In this document: one piece after another, positions 43,017 to 54,998 of the stretch
How the letters are laid out: each line of letters starts with the position of its first letter
Numbering within the stretch: position 1 is the stretch's first letter
The notes under the pieces: model-generated
Database searches by the model: none
What the model saw: the letters and a program-made list of their open reading frames with translations, nothing else
What the model was told of the DNA's origin: nothing
Program-made: the position numbers and the translations under genes
Source of the DNA: Budorcas taxicolor
Taxonomy: Eukaryota; Chordata; Mammalia; Artiodactyla; Bovidae
DNA length: 64,000 nt
Reading direction: 5' to 3'
NCBI RefSeq assembly: GCF_023091745.1
Contig: NC_068913.1
Coordinates: 30,572,501-30,636,500, forward strand

Positions 43017-44286
43017 TGTTATAATTAAGAATGAGGGAAGAGGTGAAGTTACAATGTATTTTTCTTTTGCTCACTAAGAACATTGATTGTGCAAAAAATA
43101 TGGTGTACATCAGGTATATATTTATTATAGAAATAGTCACACCCTTTAGATTGCATTGCAGCACAGAAAATCTGTCCCTGTCTCCAGAGTTATGAAATGG
43201 TGCTGTCAGGACATGGATAAAAATACAAATCTTGTAAGTGGAAGGATATCAAGTGCATACAGCTACACTCCTACACTAAATTAATTTCTAGTTGAATATA
43301 AGCAATAAGAAAGCTAAAGGCGAGATAACCTTGGTGAACACAATCAGAGTGAAATCATACTACCACAGCCTGCAAAGGAAATGCAAAACAATTGCAAGGA
43401 AAGGGAGTCCCAGGGGTCTCCTGGTTGATAAATTTCAGTTAAATGAACTTTCATTACATCTGCCTAGGATAAGTAGCGTGACTTTAAATCAGGAACTGAG
43501 TTAATGGTTTGCTTTAGTTTTGAAGCTGATACTGTCCATTAGATTTTGATATCCATGATTGTTGATCATATGTTCCCAAAGGCTCCCAAGCACAAGCAGT
43601 TAAGATTCAACTGGTAAACACTGCTAAATGCTTTGAGGGCCTTTCCATCCAGCTGAGGTGAGAATTCACCATCTGCTTTGAAACCATATGAGCAGACAAA
43701 ACCGCTTGTAGCTAACTTACATAATTTTTGAAAAGAGAAAAGAAGCCTTAGGCCTCTAAATGTCAAAGCAGCTCATTTCTCAGCACAGTTTGAATGCAGA
43801 GTCAGCAGTGCTGCAATGGAGGTTTGAAGGTGAATAACCACATGGGTCTGGAGCCAAGATTCTGAGCAGGAGACAATGATTAAAAGAAATTATATCTATC
43901 ATTTGTTAAAACCAAACCCTCAGGAGGATAATGGTTTTCTTCCTAAACTGGCTTTGTTTACACCTACAGGGTACAAAAGACGGTGATGACAGATTGAAGA
44001 TTTTGAAATGCCACTTAAATTTTTGAAAGCAGAAAATGGGATGGTGAAAAAGAATTCAAAGACTATTGCCACTGCTTCTCCCAGTTTAAACAAAGAAATC
44101 AAGTCATAAACACAATGTCCAAATGCTTTATTACTTTTTGGCTTCATTTGACAATTCTTCCCTTTTTTTTTTTTCCAAAAATTAAGTTATTCACCAGAAT
44201 TCTTCCCCAGTATTTTAAATTGTCCCTTCCTTGTTAATTGATTATTGATGTCCCTTGTATCAGGAATATTTTTGGCTTGTTCAGAG
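43017..44286. other. Intergenic, no gene seen
   Basis: Unique sequence; frames of 66-75 codons have no domain content. A T12 run lies near 44164-44175. Confidence 0.5.
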
Positions 44287-44345
44287 AGTCTGCAAATATA
44301 TATTGAGCACCTACCATTTGCAAACACTTCACTAAGCACTGAAAT
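44287..44345 (-). repeat. Possible MIR fragment
   Basis: tattgagcacctaccatttg and ttcactaagcactg resemble the complement of the MIR 3' part (tattgagcgcttactatgtg type). Short and diverged. Confidence 0.4.
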
Positions 44346-44859
44346 CAAAACTGAATTGGTACTTAATAACTCTTTATCCACACCACAAAACAGAACTGAA
44401 ATTCTTACAAAAATTAATTAATGCTGGTATCTATGAATGTGCAAGTTGAGGGAATTTGGCAATTCATTGTTAACTACTGAAGCTCTGGTTCTAAACAATG
44501 TTTTCTTTAAGGTAAACTGTTATGAGAATCCGGGTGCTTCTGTTGAGAATAATGGAGGCAAACTCTAAAATGGAAAGTATTAGAAGGATATGGTGGATCT
44601 GGCAAGCTTCACTGAACAGAAGGGACTGGAGAACAAGACTCAGAGCAAACAAACATCAGGCAGCCCTAAGAGGTTTCAGCAGCTCTGCAGCTGTATCTAG
44701 GCAACACCTCTGTCCTTATAGCAGAAGTCAGTTTCTACTGTTCTAGAGCTGTGTGGCGGACACAGTTGCTTCATTGATTTTTATCCTTAAACTACTTATT
44801 TACATAGTTTAATCTCTTTAAGATCTGTAATATTTCTGGATATCTTTGCTTAAATCCAC
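44346..44859. other. Intergenic, no gene seen
   Basis: Unique sequence; a 74-codon frame at 44522-44746 shows no recognisable protein. Confidence 0.5.
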
Positions 44860-45060
44860 TTTTTGAATGCATAATTTACATACAATAAAATTCACCAATC
44901 TGTAAGTGTACATTCAGTGGATTTTTAACAAATTTATACACCTCTGTAATCTCAACCTAATGAGAATAAACACTTTTTCCATCACTGCATAGGCACACCT
45001 TCACCCTTTCCCTGGCATACCACCACCCAACCTTTAGTCCCAACCACCGATGTCCTCTCT
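44860..45060. repeat. Old LINE-1-related fragment
   Basis: cataatttacatacaataaa, attcaccaatctgtaagtgt and acattcagtggatttttaac resemble an ancient L1M-type 3' region. Orientation uncertain. Confidence 0.4.
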
Positions 45061-45831
45061 CAACTGCCGATAAGATTTATTTGAGGGGACCCTGCAAGAT
45101 CCTTCTACTTATTTGTTTCTCTCCCTGCAATGATATATAACCTGATTGGAACAAATAAGTGTAGATTCAGGGCGTGACAGCACATCCTTAGGCCAGTTGG
45201 TCTAAGGACAGTCATTGCACCTGGGGCACAAGGACAGTGGTGGTACCCAGGGCACAAGTAACCTAGAACAACTTTACTGTTAGGATTAATCATAATACTA
45301 ACACCTAGAAGTACTAGAAGTGCGGGAAACTGCTGAGAAAGAACAAACTTAAAGACAGACAATGAATAAGATCATTTAGATACATTAGAGAAAGGTAAAC
45401 TCAAGAGAAAATCTGCTTTGCAGTGGCTTGATCAAAAAATCAGAGCCTCTAGGAACACTGACCATAGACGTTTCAAGGAAAGAAGCTATAGCTCTAAATC
45501 TGTTAGAAAACAAATCACAATGCAAAACTCACTTCAGAATTTGTTACTGTTACATTAAATGAGCTAATTCCAATTTTACATGTTTGAAAATTAGACATTC
45601 CAAGTGCTCTAGTGTTTTAGAGAAAACCTCTCGAGCACTAGTGCAATTGCAATAATCATCTCTTTCTATACATTAGAAGTAACATAAATACACATGAGAG
45701 AGAGATCCCTAAGCAAAGAGATACAAACTTGATAGAGATGAGACACAAGGATAAACTCCAGACAAGATGACTTCTCTTTAAAGTTTTTCATCTGATAGAA
45801 CTCTTGGTACACTGTGTTTAAAAAGAAAAAA
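45061..45831. other. Intergenic, no gene seen
   Basis: Unique sequence; no open frame or repeat supported. Confidence 0.5.
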
Positions 45832-46060
45832 AAAATTGATCAACATAATAACAACCATATATGACAAACCCACAGCTGGTTGTGGGTGAAAAACAAAGAA
45901 TTTCCTCTAAGATCAGGAAGTTCACTCTCTATTCAATATTCTGTAATAACCTATATGGGAAAAGAAAATTTTATATACTTACATATATAACTGATTTATT
46001 TTGCCATATACCTGAAACGAACACATTGTAAATCAACTATATTCCAATACAAATTTTTAA
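45832..46060 (+). mobile_element. LINE-1 with ORF2 joined to 3' end (internal deletion)
   Basis: The first part (caacataataacaaccatat, atgacaaacccacagc, tttcctctaagatcagga) is mid-RT ORF2 sequence, comparable to 27480-27605 of the full-length L1. It passes at attcaatattctgtaataac straight into an L1 3' terminus (ctatatgggaaaagaa, aaatcaactatattccaata). The shared attcaa at the joint suggests microhomology. Everything between is missing. Confidence 0.75.
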
Positions 46061-46494
46061 AAAGAAGGCCAAAGGTAAATTTCAAGTCAATGCAAATACT
46101 CGCTAAATGTCTTGCTAATTCCTGATCTATGCATATGCAGAACAGATTCCAGATAATCGAATGGAATCTGAAATGAGATGTGAGCTACCATTTAAGAGCT
46201 AGATTTTGCTATTTGAGTCCAATCAAATAAAACCTGCTGAATTCAAATCTTGACTGAAAAATAATACTCTTCAAAGAAGTATATGAAAATCTGACCTCAA
46301 CCCAATATGCCAGTATGTTGTTGTCCTATAGCATAGAAACCACACAGTGCGTATTCTACATCTATATTATAAGGGTGACAAATACCTTAGATTGTAATTC
46401 AGAAGAATGCGGACAACGTGATCCATCCTCAAGGTAAGAGACAATTAATAGAGACTAACTCACGGGTGACCCAGGTTGATATTCTCAAAATGTA
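46061..46494. other. Intergenic, no gene seen
   Basis: Unique AT-rich sequence. Confidence 0.5.
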
Positions 46495-47020
46495 CATATA
46501 CAGATATGATATGACCCAGTAATCGTACTCCTAACTGTACACCTAAGGGGACTGAAACGTGCACTCGCACAAAAACTTCTATATGCATATTCAAAGTAGT
46601 GTTATTCATAATCATCCAAAAGTCAAAACACCCAAATGCCCATCAGCTGAAAAACTGTAGTATGATTTTGGCTTAAAAAGGAATGAAGTACTGCTATATC
46701 CTATAACATGCATGAACCTGGAAAATAATAAGTGAAAGAAGCCAGGCACAAAAATGCATGCCTTCTGTTATTCCATTATATGAAATGTCAAAAAATATAC
46801 AGAAGAATAAATATAAAGGGGCAGAAAGTAGATAGGTATATTTATTTTTGAGATTAAGGAGTAGATGAAATAGGGAGTGACTGCTGAGGGGCATAGAGTT
46901 TCTTTTGAGGGTGAGAGAAATAGTTTAAATACTAGCGATGCTTGTACAACTGAATATACTTTAAAAAAAAACTAAATGGTATATATTAAAAGCGAATTTT
47001 ATGATATGCTGGTTACCTCC
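46495..47020 (+). mobile_element. Old LINE-1 3' end
   Basis: Recognisable L1 order: atgacccagtaatcgtactc, ctaaggggactgaaacgtgc, acacccaaatgcccatcagc, gaaagaagccaggcacaaaa, then 3'UTR sequence (gaatatactttaaaaaaaaa). Many substitutions; no coding frame. Confidence 0.75.
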
Positions 47021-47622
47021 CAACAGACTATTTTTTAAAAATTAGTATTTTAATATGAAAAAGTTTTTTCACCATTCTTATGTTATTTTTGAAACAAATA
47101 TGAGTTTAAACATTGATCCCATTTACTTTCCTCACCTACTCTTTTCCCCAGTCCTTATTCTTCTGCTTTTCAGGAAGGAGGAGCACCCCAGGTCTACAGC
47201 AAGGATTCTCAGACTGGATTTTTGGAGAAGTATCAGGGAGTTTGTGCATCACCCAGTACCTTATACAAAGTTTTAATTTTATTTTATTTTGGTTTGTTTG
47301 GGGAGACTACCAATCACTAAGTCTCAGTTTTAAAAGGTTTTAGATGAGCTAATAAAAGGAAGGATTGTTTCTTTGCCAATGTATGTCTTACTCCTTCCAT
47401 CCACATAGTGACTCCTTTTGTAAATTCCTCATGTTCCAACTTCCAACCACAGAATGGAGATCTAGGCTTTGCTTGTTGTAGGGGATGTCAATAGTATGAT
47501 CTGAAGTCTGAAGTCCAATGTTACTTAAGGATTTTATTCCTGTACAGGAAGCAAATATTTTTCTATTCTGTTTTCACTAGCACCCTGTGGCTTTCTAAGG
47601 CTGAGGTTATAATAAGTTATCT
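47021..47622. other. Intergenic, no gene seen
   Basis: Unique sequence; overlapping 73- and 76-codon frames near 47055-47343 carry no domain. Confidence 0.5.
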
Positions 47623-47660
47623 GGGGGGGGGGGGGGGGGGAGGGGTGTGTGTGTGTGTAT
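47623..47660. repeat. Pure G18 run followed by (TG)n
   Basis: Eighteen consecutive G residues (47623-47640), then AGGGG and about seven TG units. Long pure G runs are rare in mammalian DNA. Confidence 0.9.
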
Positions 47661-47984
47661 AAGTGCACAGATGCAAAAGAATCCCTTCTGACCGACTCTA
47701 GGGTTAACTGGGCTCTGACTAAGGATCCTTTCTCCTTTTCTACCTCCTGTAGTCAAACTTCTAGGAGTTTGACTTCCATACGTATTGGAACTAGGAAATC
47801 ACCAGCAATTCTGTTCATATAAAATCATATCAGTGCTTGTTGAGGATGGAAAGGCAAGTGTATCATATAAATTGACAATTTGTCTAAGAATTTTTTCCAT
47901 GCTTTCCTGAAGTAAGACTGAAGAGTCCTCTGAGCTGGCTTCATTCTGTCCTAATTTTATTTTTTCAGTAGTCCTAAACTGTCA
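47661..47984. other. Intergenic, no gene seen
   Basis: Unique sequence; nothing recognised. Confidence 0.5.
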
Positions 47985-48075
47985 ACTTCTTGTGGTCATG
48001 ACTGTTTTTCTCTTGTCCCACTATTATACCCCAGAGGCCTACAACATAAGAGGTGCTCAGCATAGATTTGTGTTT
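47985..48075 (+). mobile_element. L2 LINE 3' fragment
   Basis: ttgtggtcatgactgttttt, ccactattataccccagagg and cataagaggtgctcagcata match the L2 3' end (tgtatccccagtgcctag...gtaggtgctcaataa type). Confidence 0.65.
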
Positions 48076-48085
48076 TTGGTGTAAT

Positions 48086-48892
48086 TTTTGGTAACCTTAT
48101 TTACCTGACTTACTGCAGAAATTGCCTAAAAACTGCACACAAGATTATTTTGGCTGGCTCCATGAGATAAATAGATGCTCCTGACAAACAAATCCCTCCA
48201 CATTGACATAAAACCAACAGGGAAAGAAAAATGATAGGTTTCATTAAATTATGGCAGCCTGATCCTGCATTCATTAATCTATGTTTTTCTAAAAATATCT
48301 GTTGGCCAATATGTAGGGATGATCATAATAAATGTTAACAGCTTCTAGCAGTTTATCTTCCTCATCACATTTATCCCTTTGCACTTATTCCAATTTCAAT
48401 TAAGATAAACAGATGTAGAGTTTATTGGGGTGAGACAGGCTGGGGATTTATAGTCAATATACCTTCCACCAATTAAGAGGAATGATCCAAATCACTCTCT
48501 TATCCATAGTGATTAAAATCTAGGCATATCTGACTTGAAAGTAAAAATTAAAACACTTTGTCTTTAAGATCAGTCAAATTAGTATCTCACATTTTTATCC
48601 AAAAAGTAATGCTGGTAGATAAGTTGTTCCACTTCTTTTCACTGGCCCAGTGATGCCTTAGGGATTAAACATTTCACTGCCAATTTATTGTCAGAAGATA
48701 CTTAAGAATCATATAAGAAAAAATAGGTTTCTTACAGGTGGGGGACAGCTTTAGAGTATAACATTTATTTACAAACAGTTGGTAGGAATGTAGATGGATG
48801 CCTTTTACACTGATTTAAGCTGAATTTTACAAGTTCAGAAAAACACACACATTAGTAAGTCTTCGAATAAGTTAAAGGAAAATAAGTTAAAT
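48086..48892. other. Intergenic, no gene seen
   Basis: Unique AT-rich sequence. Confidence 0.5.
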
Positions 48893-48904
48893 AAGTTAAA
48901 GTTT

Positions 48905-49183
48905 GCTGCTGCTGCTACTGCTAAGTTGCCTCAGTCGTGTCCAACTCTGCGCGACCCCATAGATGGCAGCCCACCAGGCTTCCCCGTCCCTGGGATTCTC
49001 CAGGCAAGAACACTGGAGTGGGTTGCCATGTCCTTCTCCAATGCATGAAAGTGAAGAGTGAAAGGGAAGTTGCTCAGTCTTGTCCGACTCTTAGCGACTC
49101 CATGGACTGCAGCCTATCAGGCTCCTCCGTCCATGGGATTTTCCAGGCAAGAGTACTGGAGTGGGTCGCCACTGCCTTCTCCG
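48905..49183 (-). mobile_element. Bov-A2 SINE with perfect 12-base TSD
   Basis: Reverse complement: (GCT)n tail, two monomers joined by a GAAAGTGAAGAGTGAAAGG linker, ending cgccactgccttctccg. Flanked by aagttaaagttt at 48893-48904 and 49184-49195. Full length. Confidence 0.96.
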
Positions 49184-49380
49184 AAGTTAAAGTTTTGGTA
49201 GTAGTTAAAACATCCTACCATTCTTCTAGTGCCAGCATACAGACCTGTGGTGAAAACTATTCCTCTGTTTCTCCTAATTCATTTGGTATTACTGAAGCCT
49301 ATGATCTGCCCTGACCAATCAAAGTAACACACCAGCTTGGTTACTACCCAATTATAATTCAGTGAGACTCATTTCCAGGA

Positions 49381-49652
49381 GGCAATGGCAACCCACTCCA
49401 GTACTTTTGCCTGGAGAATCCCATGGACGGAGGAGCCTGGTAGGCTGCAGTCCATGGGGTCGCTAAGAGTCGGACATGACTGAGCAACTTCATTTTCACT
49501 TTTCACTTTCATGCATTGGAGAAGGAAATGGCAACCCACTCCAGTGTTCTTGCCTGGAGAATCCCAGGGACGGGGAAGCCTGGTGGGCTGCCACCTATGG
49601 GGTCGCACAGAGTTGGACATGACTGAAGCGACTTAGCAGCAGCAGCAGCAAT
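49381..49652 (+). mobile_element. Bov-A2 SINE with perfect 10-base TSD
   Basis: Forward full-length dimer (ggcaatggcaacccactcca start, cttagcagcagcagcagca end) flanked by atttccagga at 49371-49380 and 49653-49662. It forms an inverted pair with the minus-strand copy about 200 bases upstream. Confidence 0.96.
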
Positions 49653-49662
49653 ATTTCCAGGA

Positions 49663-50602
49663 CTCTTTTGAACCTCTTAGTTGAGAAAAGCAGATCTGCT
49701 GAGAATAGATAACAATTTTGGGGTAAATGGCAGCCACATTGCAATAAAGCAAGGACAGTATAAAAATGAATTAAAGCACATGAGTAAAACTGAGAATGAG
49801 GGACTAATAATCAGGATTTTATTAAATCCCTGAATGCAGCCATGCTCTAAATTAATATTGTAAGACTTTTAAAAAGTATTTTGTTTTTAAAGTTAAAAAA
49901 TTTACAAGTAATGTATACATATATTCTCCTAAAATATTCAAGCAATACAGATGAAGTATAATCTCTATATACATTCTTCTTTCCCTACTTCCAAATCCTA
50001 GGCTGACAATGAAGACAGCTGAGAAGTCTAATAAAATGACTGATTGTTTTCTTTGAATTTAGCAATTGACAAAGGTCAGTGGTGACTGGGTGATAAGCAG
50101 TGAGACTAGAACAGATTTAATAACAATGAAAAGAAAGAAATCGAGCAAGACATTGTTTTGTTTGTTCATTTCTTTGCTTTTTGAGAAGGTTTGCTGCAAA
50201 GGAAGCAAACACATGGGATAATGGTTGGCAGGAGAAATGGAATTCTTAGCAATCACACTCTAAAGGATTCCAATCATATATAACTGAAATTAACTAACAA
50301 CCTGGCCATAGCTGATTGCATGAGAATGAGTCACTGCTGCAAAGTTACGCAAAATATAGACTGACCAATAGCCAATAATGCTCTGGCAAAAAAGCCAGAT
50401 AGTGGTACTAATAAATAATTGAATCAATATTACAGTTTTTCAAGAAGGGTTTGAATCAGAAATATTGATTCAGAAGGACTTGAGGTACTAGTGGTAAAAG
50501 AAGAAGCTCAAGAATACACTAAATCAAACAGAGTCAAGTAATGCAACTCCATGATTTTTATTGCTCGTAATGGCTAGACGGATTAGCAAAAAGCTCTTAC
50601 AC
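49663..50602. other. Intergenic, no gene seen
   Basis: Unique sequence; no repeat or frame supported. Confidence 0.5.
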
Positions 50603-50609
50603 CAAGTAG

Positions 50610-50763
50610 ACAGAGGATGAGATGGTTGGATGGCATCACGGACTCGATGGACATGAGTTTGAGCAAGCTCCAGGAGCTGGTAATAGACAGGGAAGCCTGG
50701 CATGCTGCAGTTCATGGGATCGCAAAGAGTTGGATGTGACTGAGTGACTGAACTGAACTGAAT
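50610..50763 (+). mobile_element. BovB 3'-end fragment
   Basis: Only the last 150 or so bases of BovB (gacagaggatgagatggttg to tgactgaactgaactgaat). Short direct repeat caagtag at 50603-50609 and 50764-50770 is a candidate target-site duplication. Confidence 0.9.
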
Positions 50764-50859
50764 CAAGTAGGCTGAGCTTGTGGATTCACCTCAACAATGG
50801 TGGATTCTGAAGAACTTACACGTCTTCTGACGCTCAGTTTCAAATTATTTTTTCTTTTA

Positions 50860-51895
50860 ATTCAGAATTGACTTTTTAAAAGTCAATGTATTCACATGGC
50901 ACAAAATCCCATAGGTACTAAAGGGTTTATATTTTTAAAAAATCACTCCACCACACCAGTCCCTGAGTACCCAGTTTTTACAGAGGCAACAACTATGAAT
51001 CATTTGTTCACACATAGTTCTAGAGTAATTTTGTGTGTACAGTATGCGAATAAATGTAGAGAAGAGTGTATATGTATGTGTACACACACACTTTTATCAC
51101 TAAATCATGAAAATGAATTTATGTCCATACATAAAAACTTTCTTATTCTCTCCTATGGCAGCAGATAACACTGAGTATATTTAATCATTTCCATCCTGAT
51201 GCACATAGGATTATTTCCCATTTTTGGCTTTGACATATAAAACTACAATAAATAACCATGTACCCAAGTCACTTTGCATACACAAAGTTTATATGCTTAA
51301 TATTTTTCAGAAGTGCAATTCTGGGTCAAAGGACACATGTGTTTGTGATTTTCTTAGATATTGCCTAATGACTTTCCACTGAGGTTGTAACAAGTTACAT
51401 TTCCATGAGAGTTCATATTTTCCCACATCCTGGAAGAAAACCAATTCATGATCAAACATGTTTTAAAATATTTTCCAAAGAGTAAAATAGTATTTCCAGT
51501 ATATTTTAAAATTGCAATTCTCTTATAAGTGAGGTTGGGCAAGCTTCTGCATGCTTGTTACCCACATCCATTTTATTTTCTATAAAATATGTCTTTTTCT
51601 CCATTAAGTTTGTTGGTCTTTTTCTTATCAATATAAGAACTGCTATTTTTAATCAAGAAATTAGCCTTTTTTTCTAGCATTAGTTCTAAACATATTTTAC
51701 CAGTTTTTCCTGTGATTTTATTTTTTCATAGTGTATTTTTCTATGAATGATTTGTGCAATTGTGTGTGTTTGTGTTTGGTAGCTAACTTGTCAAAAAATA
51801 TATTTTTTGGCATCTGGGTTATAATGTCAGGAAGGTTTTTCCTCAATGAAAATTATAAAGCAATTCTTTTATGGTTTCTTCAAACACTTTTATGG
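50860..51895 (-). mobile_element. Old antisense LINE-1
   Basis: Reverse-complement L1 phrases in order: cagaagtgcaattctgggtc, tagatattgcctaatgactt, gaggttgtaacaagttacat, ataagtgaggttgggcaagc, gtttgttggtctttttctta. Diverged; limits approximate. Confidence 0.65.
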
Positions 51896-51899
51896 TTTA

Positions 51900-52140
51900 A
51901 TATTTTTTAGTCAAGGATAGTTGATTTACAATATTATATTAGTTTCAGCTGTACAACACAGTGATTGAATATGTTTATAGATTATATTCTACTTAAAGTT
52001 ATTATAAAATATTAAGTATACTCCCTGTGCTGTGTAATACATCCTTCTATCTTACTTTAAATCTAGTAGTTTGTACCTCTTAATATCCTTCCCCATCTTG
52101 CTCTTCACTTTCCTTTTTCCTTGATGAATATCCAGTTTTC
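51900..52140 (-). mobile_element. LINE-1 3' end, antisense
   Basis: tagttgatttacaatattat, gtttcagctgtacaacacag and ctccctgtgctgtgtaatac are the reverse complement of a ruminant L1 3'UTR. Younger than the adjacent antisense L1 by appearance. Confidence 0.75.
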
Positions 52141-52599
52141 CTAATACTTTTTAAATTTAATCTTTTCACCTTGATTTGAAGTACTTCCTTTAACATATGC
52201 TAAATTCTGATATCTTTAGAATTATTTCTATAGTTTCTATTTGTTTCCACTGATCTTCATTCATAAATAATAAACTTTTAATTAGTGTATCATTGCTATA
52301 CATTAATTAATGAGCTTTAAAATATAATATATAGTCCTCTCATTAATTTTCTTTTTGTATGGCTTTTATTTTCCTTTTTAATATATTAAATTTAGAGTTT
52401 CAGCTGCACAATATTAATCTTATTTTCTAAACAAAGGCTAAAAGTTTGGTTATGATAAACCTCAGAGAAAACTTCCTAAACATGGATGCCTGACTGGCAT
52501 GCTGAGAAAAAAAATGAGACATCTCCTTTCCCTGGCTCCAAATGGGTGAACAGTTCTTCAAAATAAATGATGAGAGAACACAAAGGTAGTGGGCATTTG
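52141..52599. other. Intergenic, no gene seen
   Basis: Very AT-rich unique sequence. Confidence 0.5.
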
Positions 52600-52725
52600 T
52601 GGTCAAGAGAACTTGTGTTCAAATCCTATCTTTACATATTACTAATAAACTATAATAAGTAACTTAATCTCTCTATGGGAGTTTATATTCACAAATAAGG
52701 GATATAGTAAGAATAAAGTGTTCAG
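52600..52725 (+). repeat. MIR SINE fragment
   Basis: gagaacttgtgttcaaatcc (MIR B-box region), then ataagtaacttaatctctct and a relic of the cctcatctgtaaaatggg part. Mammal-wide ancient SINE. Confidence 0.65.
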
Positions 52726-53294
52726 AAGTGTGTGGAGGTAATTTTAACCTGAAAAACACTGCACAGTCAGTTTTATGACCAATGACCTAAATAAATTAGA
52801 AAGATACAGTGCATAGTAAGAATATCTCATCACAAGGTATGTCATTGAAGGCTGTCAAAAAATTCTGTTTCAGGCCAATATCACTGATGAATATAGATGC
52901 AAAAATCCTCAACAAAATATTAGCAATATGAATTCAACAATACATTAAAAAGATCATGCATCATGATCAAGTAGGATTCATCCTAGGGATGCAGGACTTT
53001 TCAATATCTGAAAATCAGTCAATGTGATAGACCACATTAACAAATTGAAGAATAAAAACCATATGATAATCTCAACAGATGCAGAAAAAGCTTCTGACAA
53101 AATTCAGCACCTGTTTATGATATAAACTCTCCAGAAATTGGGCACAGAGTGATCATATCTCAACATAATAAAGGCCATACACGACAAACCTATAACTAGC
53201 ATCATACTCAGTGGTGAAAAGCTGAAAGCATTCCCTCTAAAGAACAGGAATAAGACAAGGATGTCCACTCTCACCACTTTTATTCAACATAGTT

Positions 53295-54998
53295 TTGGGA
53301 GTCCTAGTTACAGCAATCAGAGAAGAAAAAGAAGTAAAGAGAATCCAAATTAGAAAAGAAGTTAAACTGTCATTGTTTGCAGATGACATGATACCATACA
53401 TAGAAGATCCTAAAGATGCTACCAGAAAACAACTAGAACTCAATGAATTTGGTAAAGTTGCAGTTTACAAAATTAATACACAGAAATCTGTTGATTGCTA
53501 TAGACTAACAATGAAAGACCCGAAAGAGAAATTCAAGAAACAATTCCATTTACCACTGCATCAAGAAGAACAAGATACTCAGAAATAAACCTACCTAAGT
53601 AGGCAAAAGATCTGTACTCAGAAAACTGTAAGATGCTGATGAAAGAAACCAAAGAAGACATAGCAGATGGAAAGATATACCATGTTCGTGGATTGGAAGA
53701 ATCAATATTGTCAAAATGACTATACTACCCAAGGGGATCTATAGATTCAATGCAAGCCCTATCAAATTACCAAAGACATTTTTCAAAGAATTGAAACAAA
53801 CAAAAAAATCTCAAAATTTGTATGGAGGCTAAAAAGACTCCAAATAGTCAAAGTAATCTTAAGAAAGAAAAATGGAAAAATCAAGTTCCCTTACTTCAGA
53901 CTATACTACAAAGCTATAGTCATCAAAACAGTATGGTACTGGCACAAAATAGAAATATAAACCAATGCAACAGGATAGAAAATCCAGAAATAAACCCATG
54001 CATCTATGGTCAATTAATGTGTGACAAAGGAGGCAAGACTACACAATGTTGGAAAGACAGTCTCTTCAAGAAATGATGCTGTGAAAACTGGACAGCTATA
54101 TGTAAATACTTTGACCACCTGATGCAAAGAGCCAACTCATTGGAAAAGACCCCGATGCTGGGAAAGATTGAGGGCAGAAGGAAAAGGGGGTGACAGAGGA
54201 TAAGATGGTTGGGTGGCATTATTGACTCAATGGACGTTAGTTTGAGCAAACTCTGGGAGATAGTGTAGGACAGGGAAGCTTGGTGTGCTGCAGTCTATGG
54301 GTCCAAGAGCTGAACATAACTGAGTCACTGAACAACATGTAAAAAAATGAAATTAGATCATTCTTTAACTCCAAACACAAAAATAAGCTCAAACTGGATT
54401 AAAGACCTAAATAGGAGACCGGATATTATAAAACTCAAAGAGGAAAACATAGGCAGAACACTCTCAGATATAAATCACAGAAATATTTTTTCTCTCTCTA
54501 CCAGAATAATGGAAATAAAACCAAAAGTAAACAAATAAGACCTACTTAAACTCAAAAGTTTTTGCATAGCAAAGGGAACAGTAAACAAAACAAAGACAAC
54601 CCACAGATTGGGAGAAAATATACACAAATGACGTGACTGACAAGGGATTAGTGTTTTGTAAATTTACAAAATCTACAAAATTTACAACAGCTCATGACAC
54701 TTACAAGCATCAAATCAAACAACTCACTCAAAAAATGGCAAAAGACCTAAATGAACATTTCTGCAAAACAGACAAACAAATGGCCAACAAGCACACGAAA
54801 AGATGTTCAACATCGCTAATTATTAGAGAAATGCAAATCAAAACTATAACGAGATATCATCTCACACCAGCTAGAATGGCTATTACAAAAAAAAAAAAAA
54901 AAGTGGGGGGTATGGAGGGAAGGGAACCTGCCTACACAGTTGGTGGGAATATGTTGGTACAGCCACTATGGAGAACAGTATGGGGGTTCCTAAACTAA
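53295..54998 (+). pseudogene. LINE-1 ORF2 relic with frameshifts
   Basis: Successive short frames show L1 ORF2p remains. 53295-53588 has KLSLFADDMIPYIEDPKDAT (the FADD active-site box is kept). 53822-54076 corresponds to the region after RT. 54347-54538 matches MKLDHSLTPNTKISSNWIKD, and 54633-54998 the part before the cysteine-rich end, including RCSTSLIIREMQIKT. Stops, frameshifts and a BovB insertion separate them. No endonuclease domain is present, so the relic is inactive. Confidence 0.9.
54107..54336 (+). mobile_element. BovB 3'-end fragment inside the L1 relic
   Basis: tactttgaccacctgatgca through gactcaatggacgttagttt to aactgagtcactgaacaac is BovB 3' sequence. Flanked by atgtaaa at 54100-54106 and 54337-54343. 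The L1 ORF2 resumes immediately afterwards at aaaaatgaaattagatca. Confidence 0.9.
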
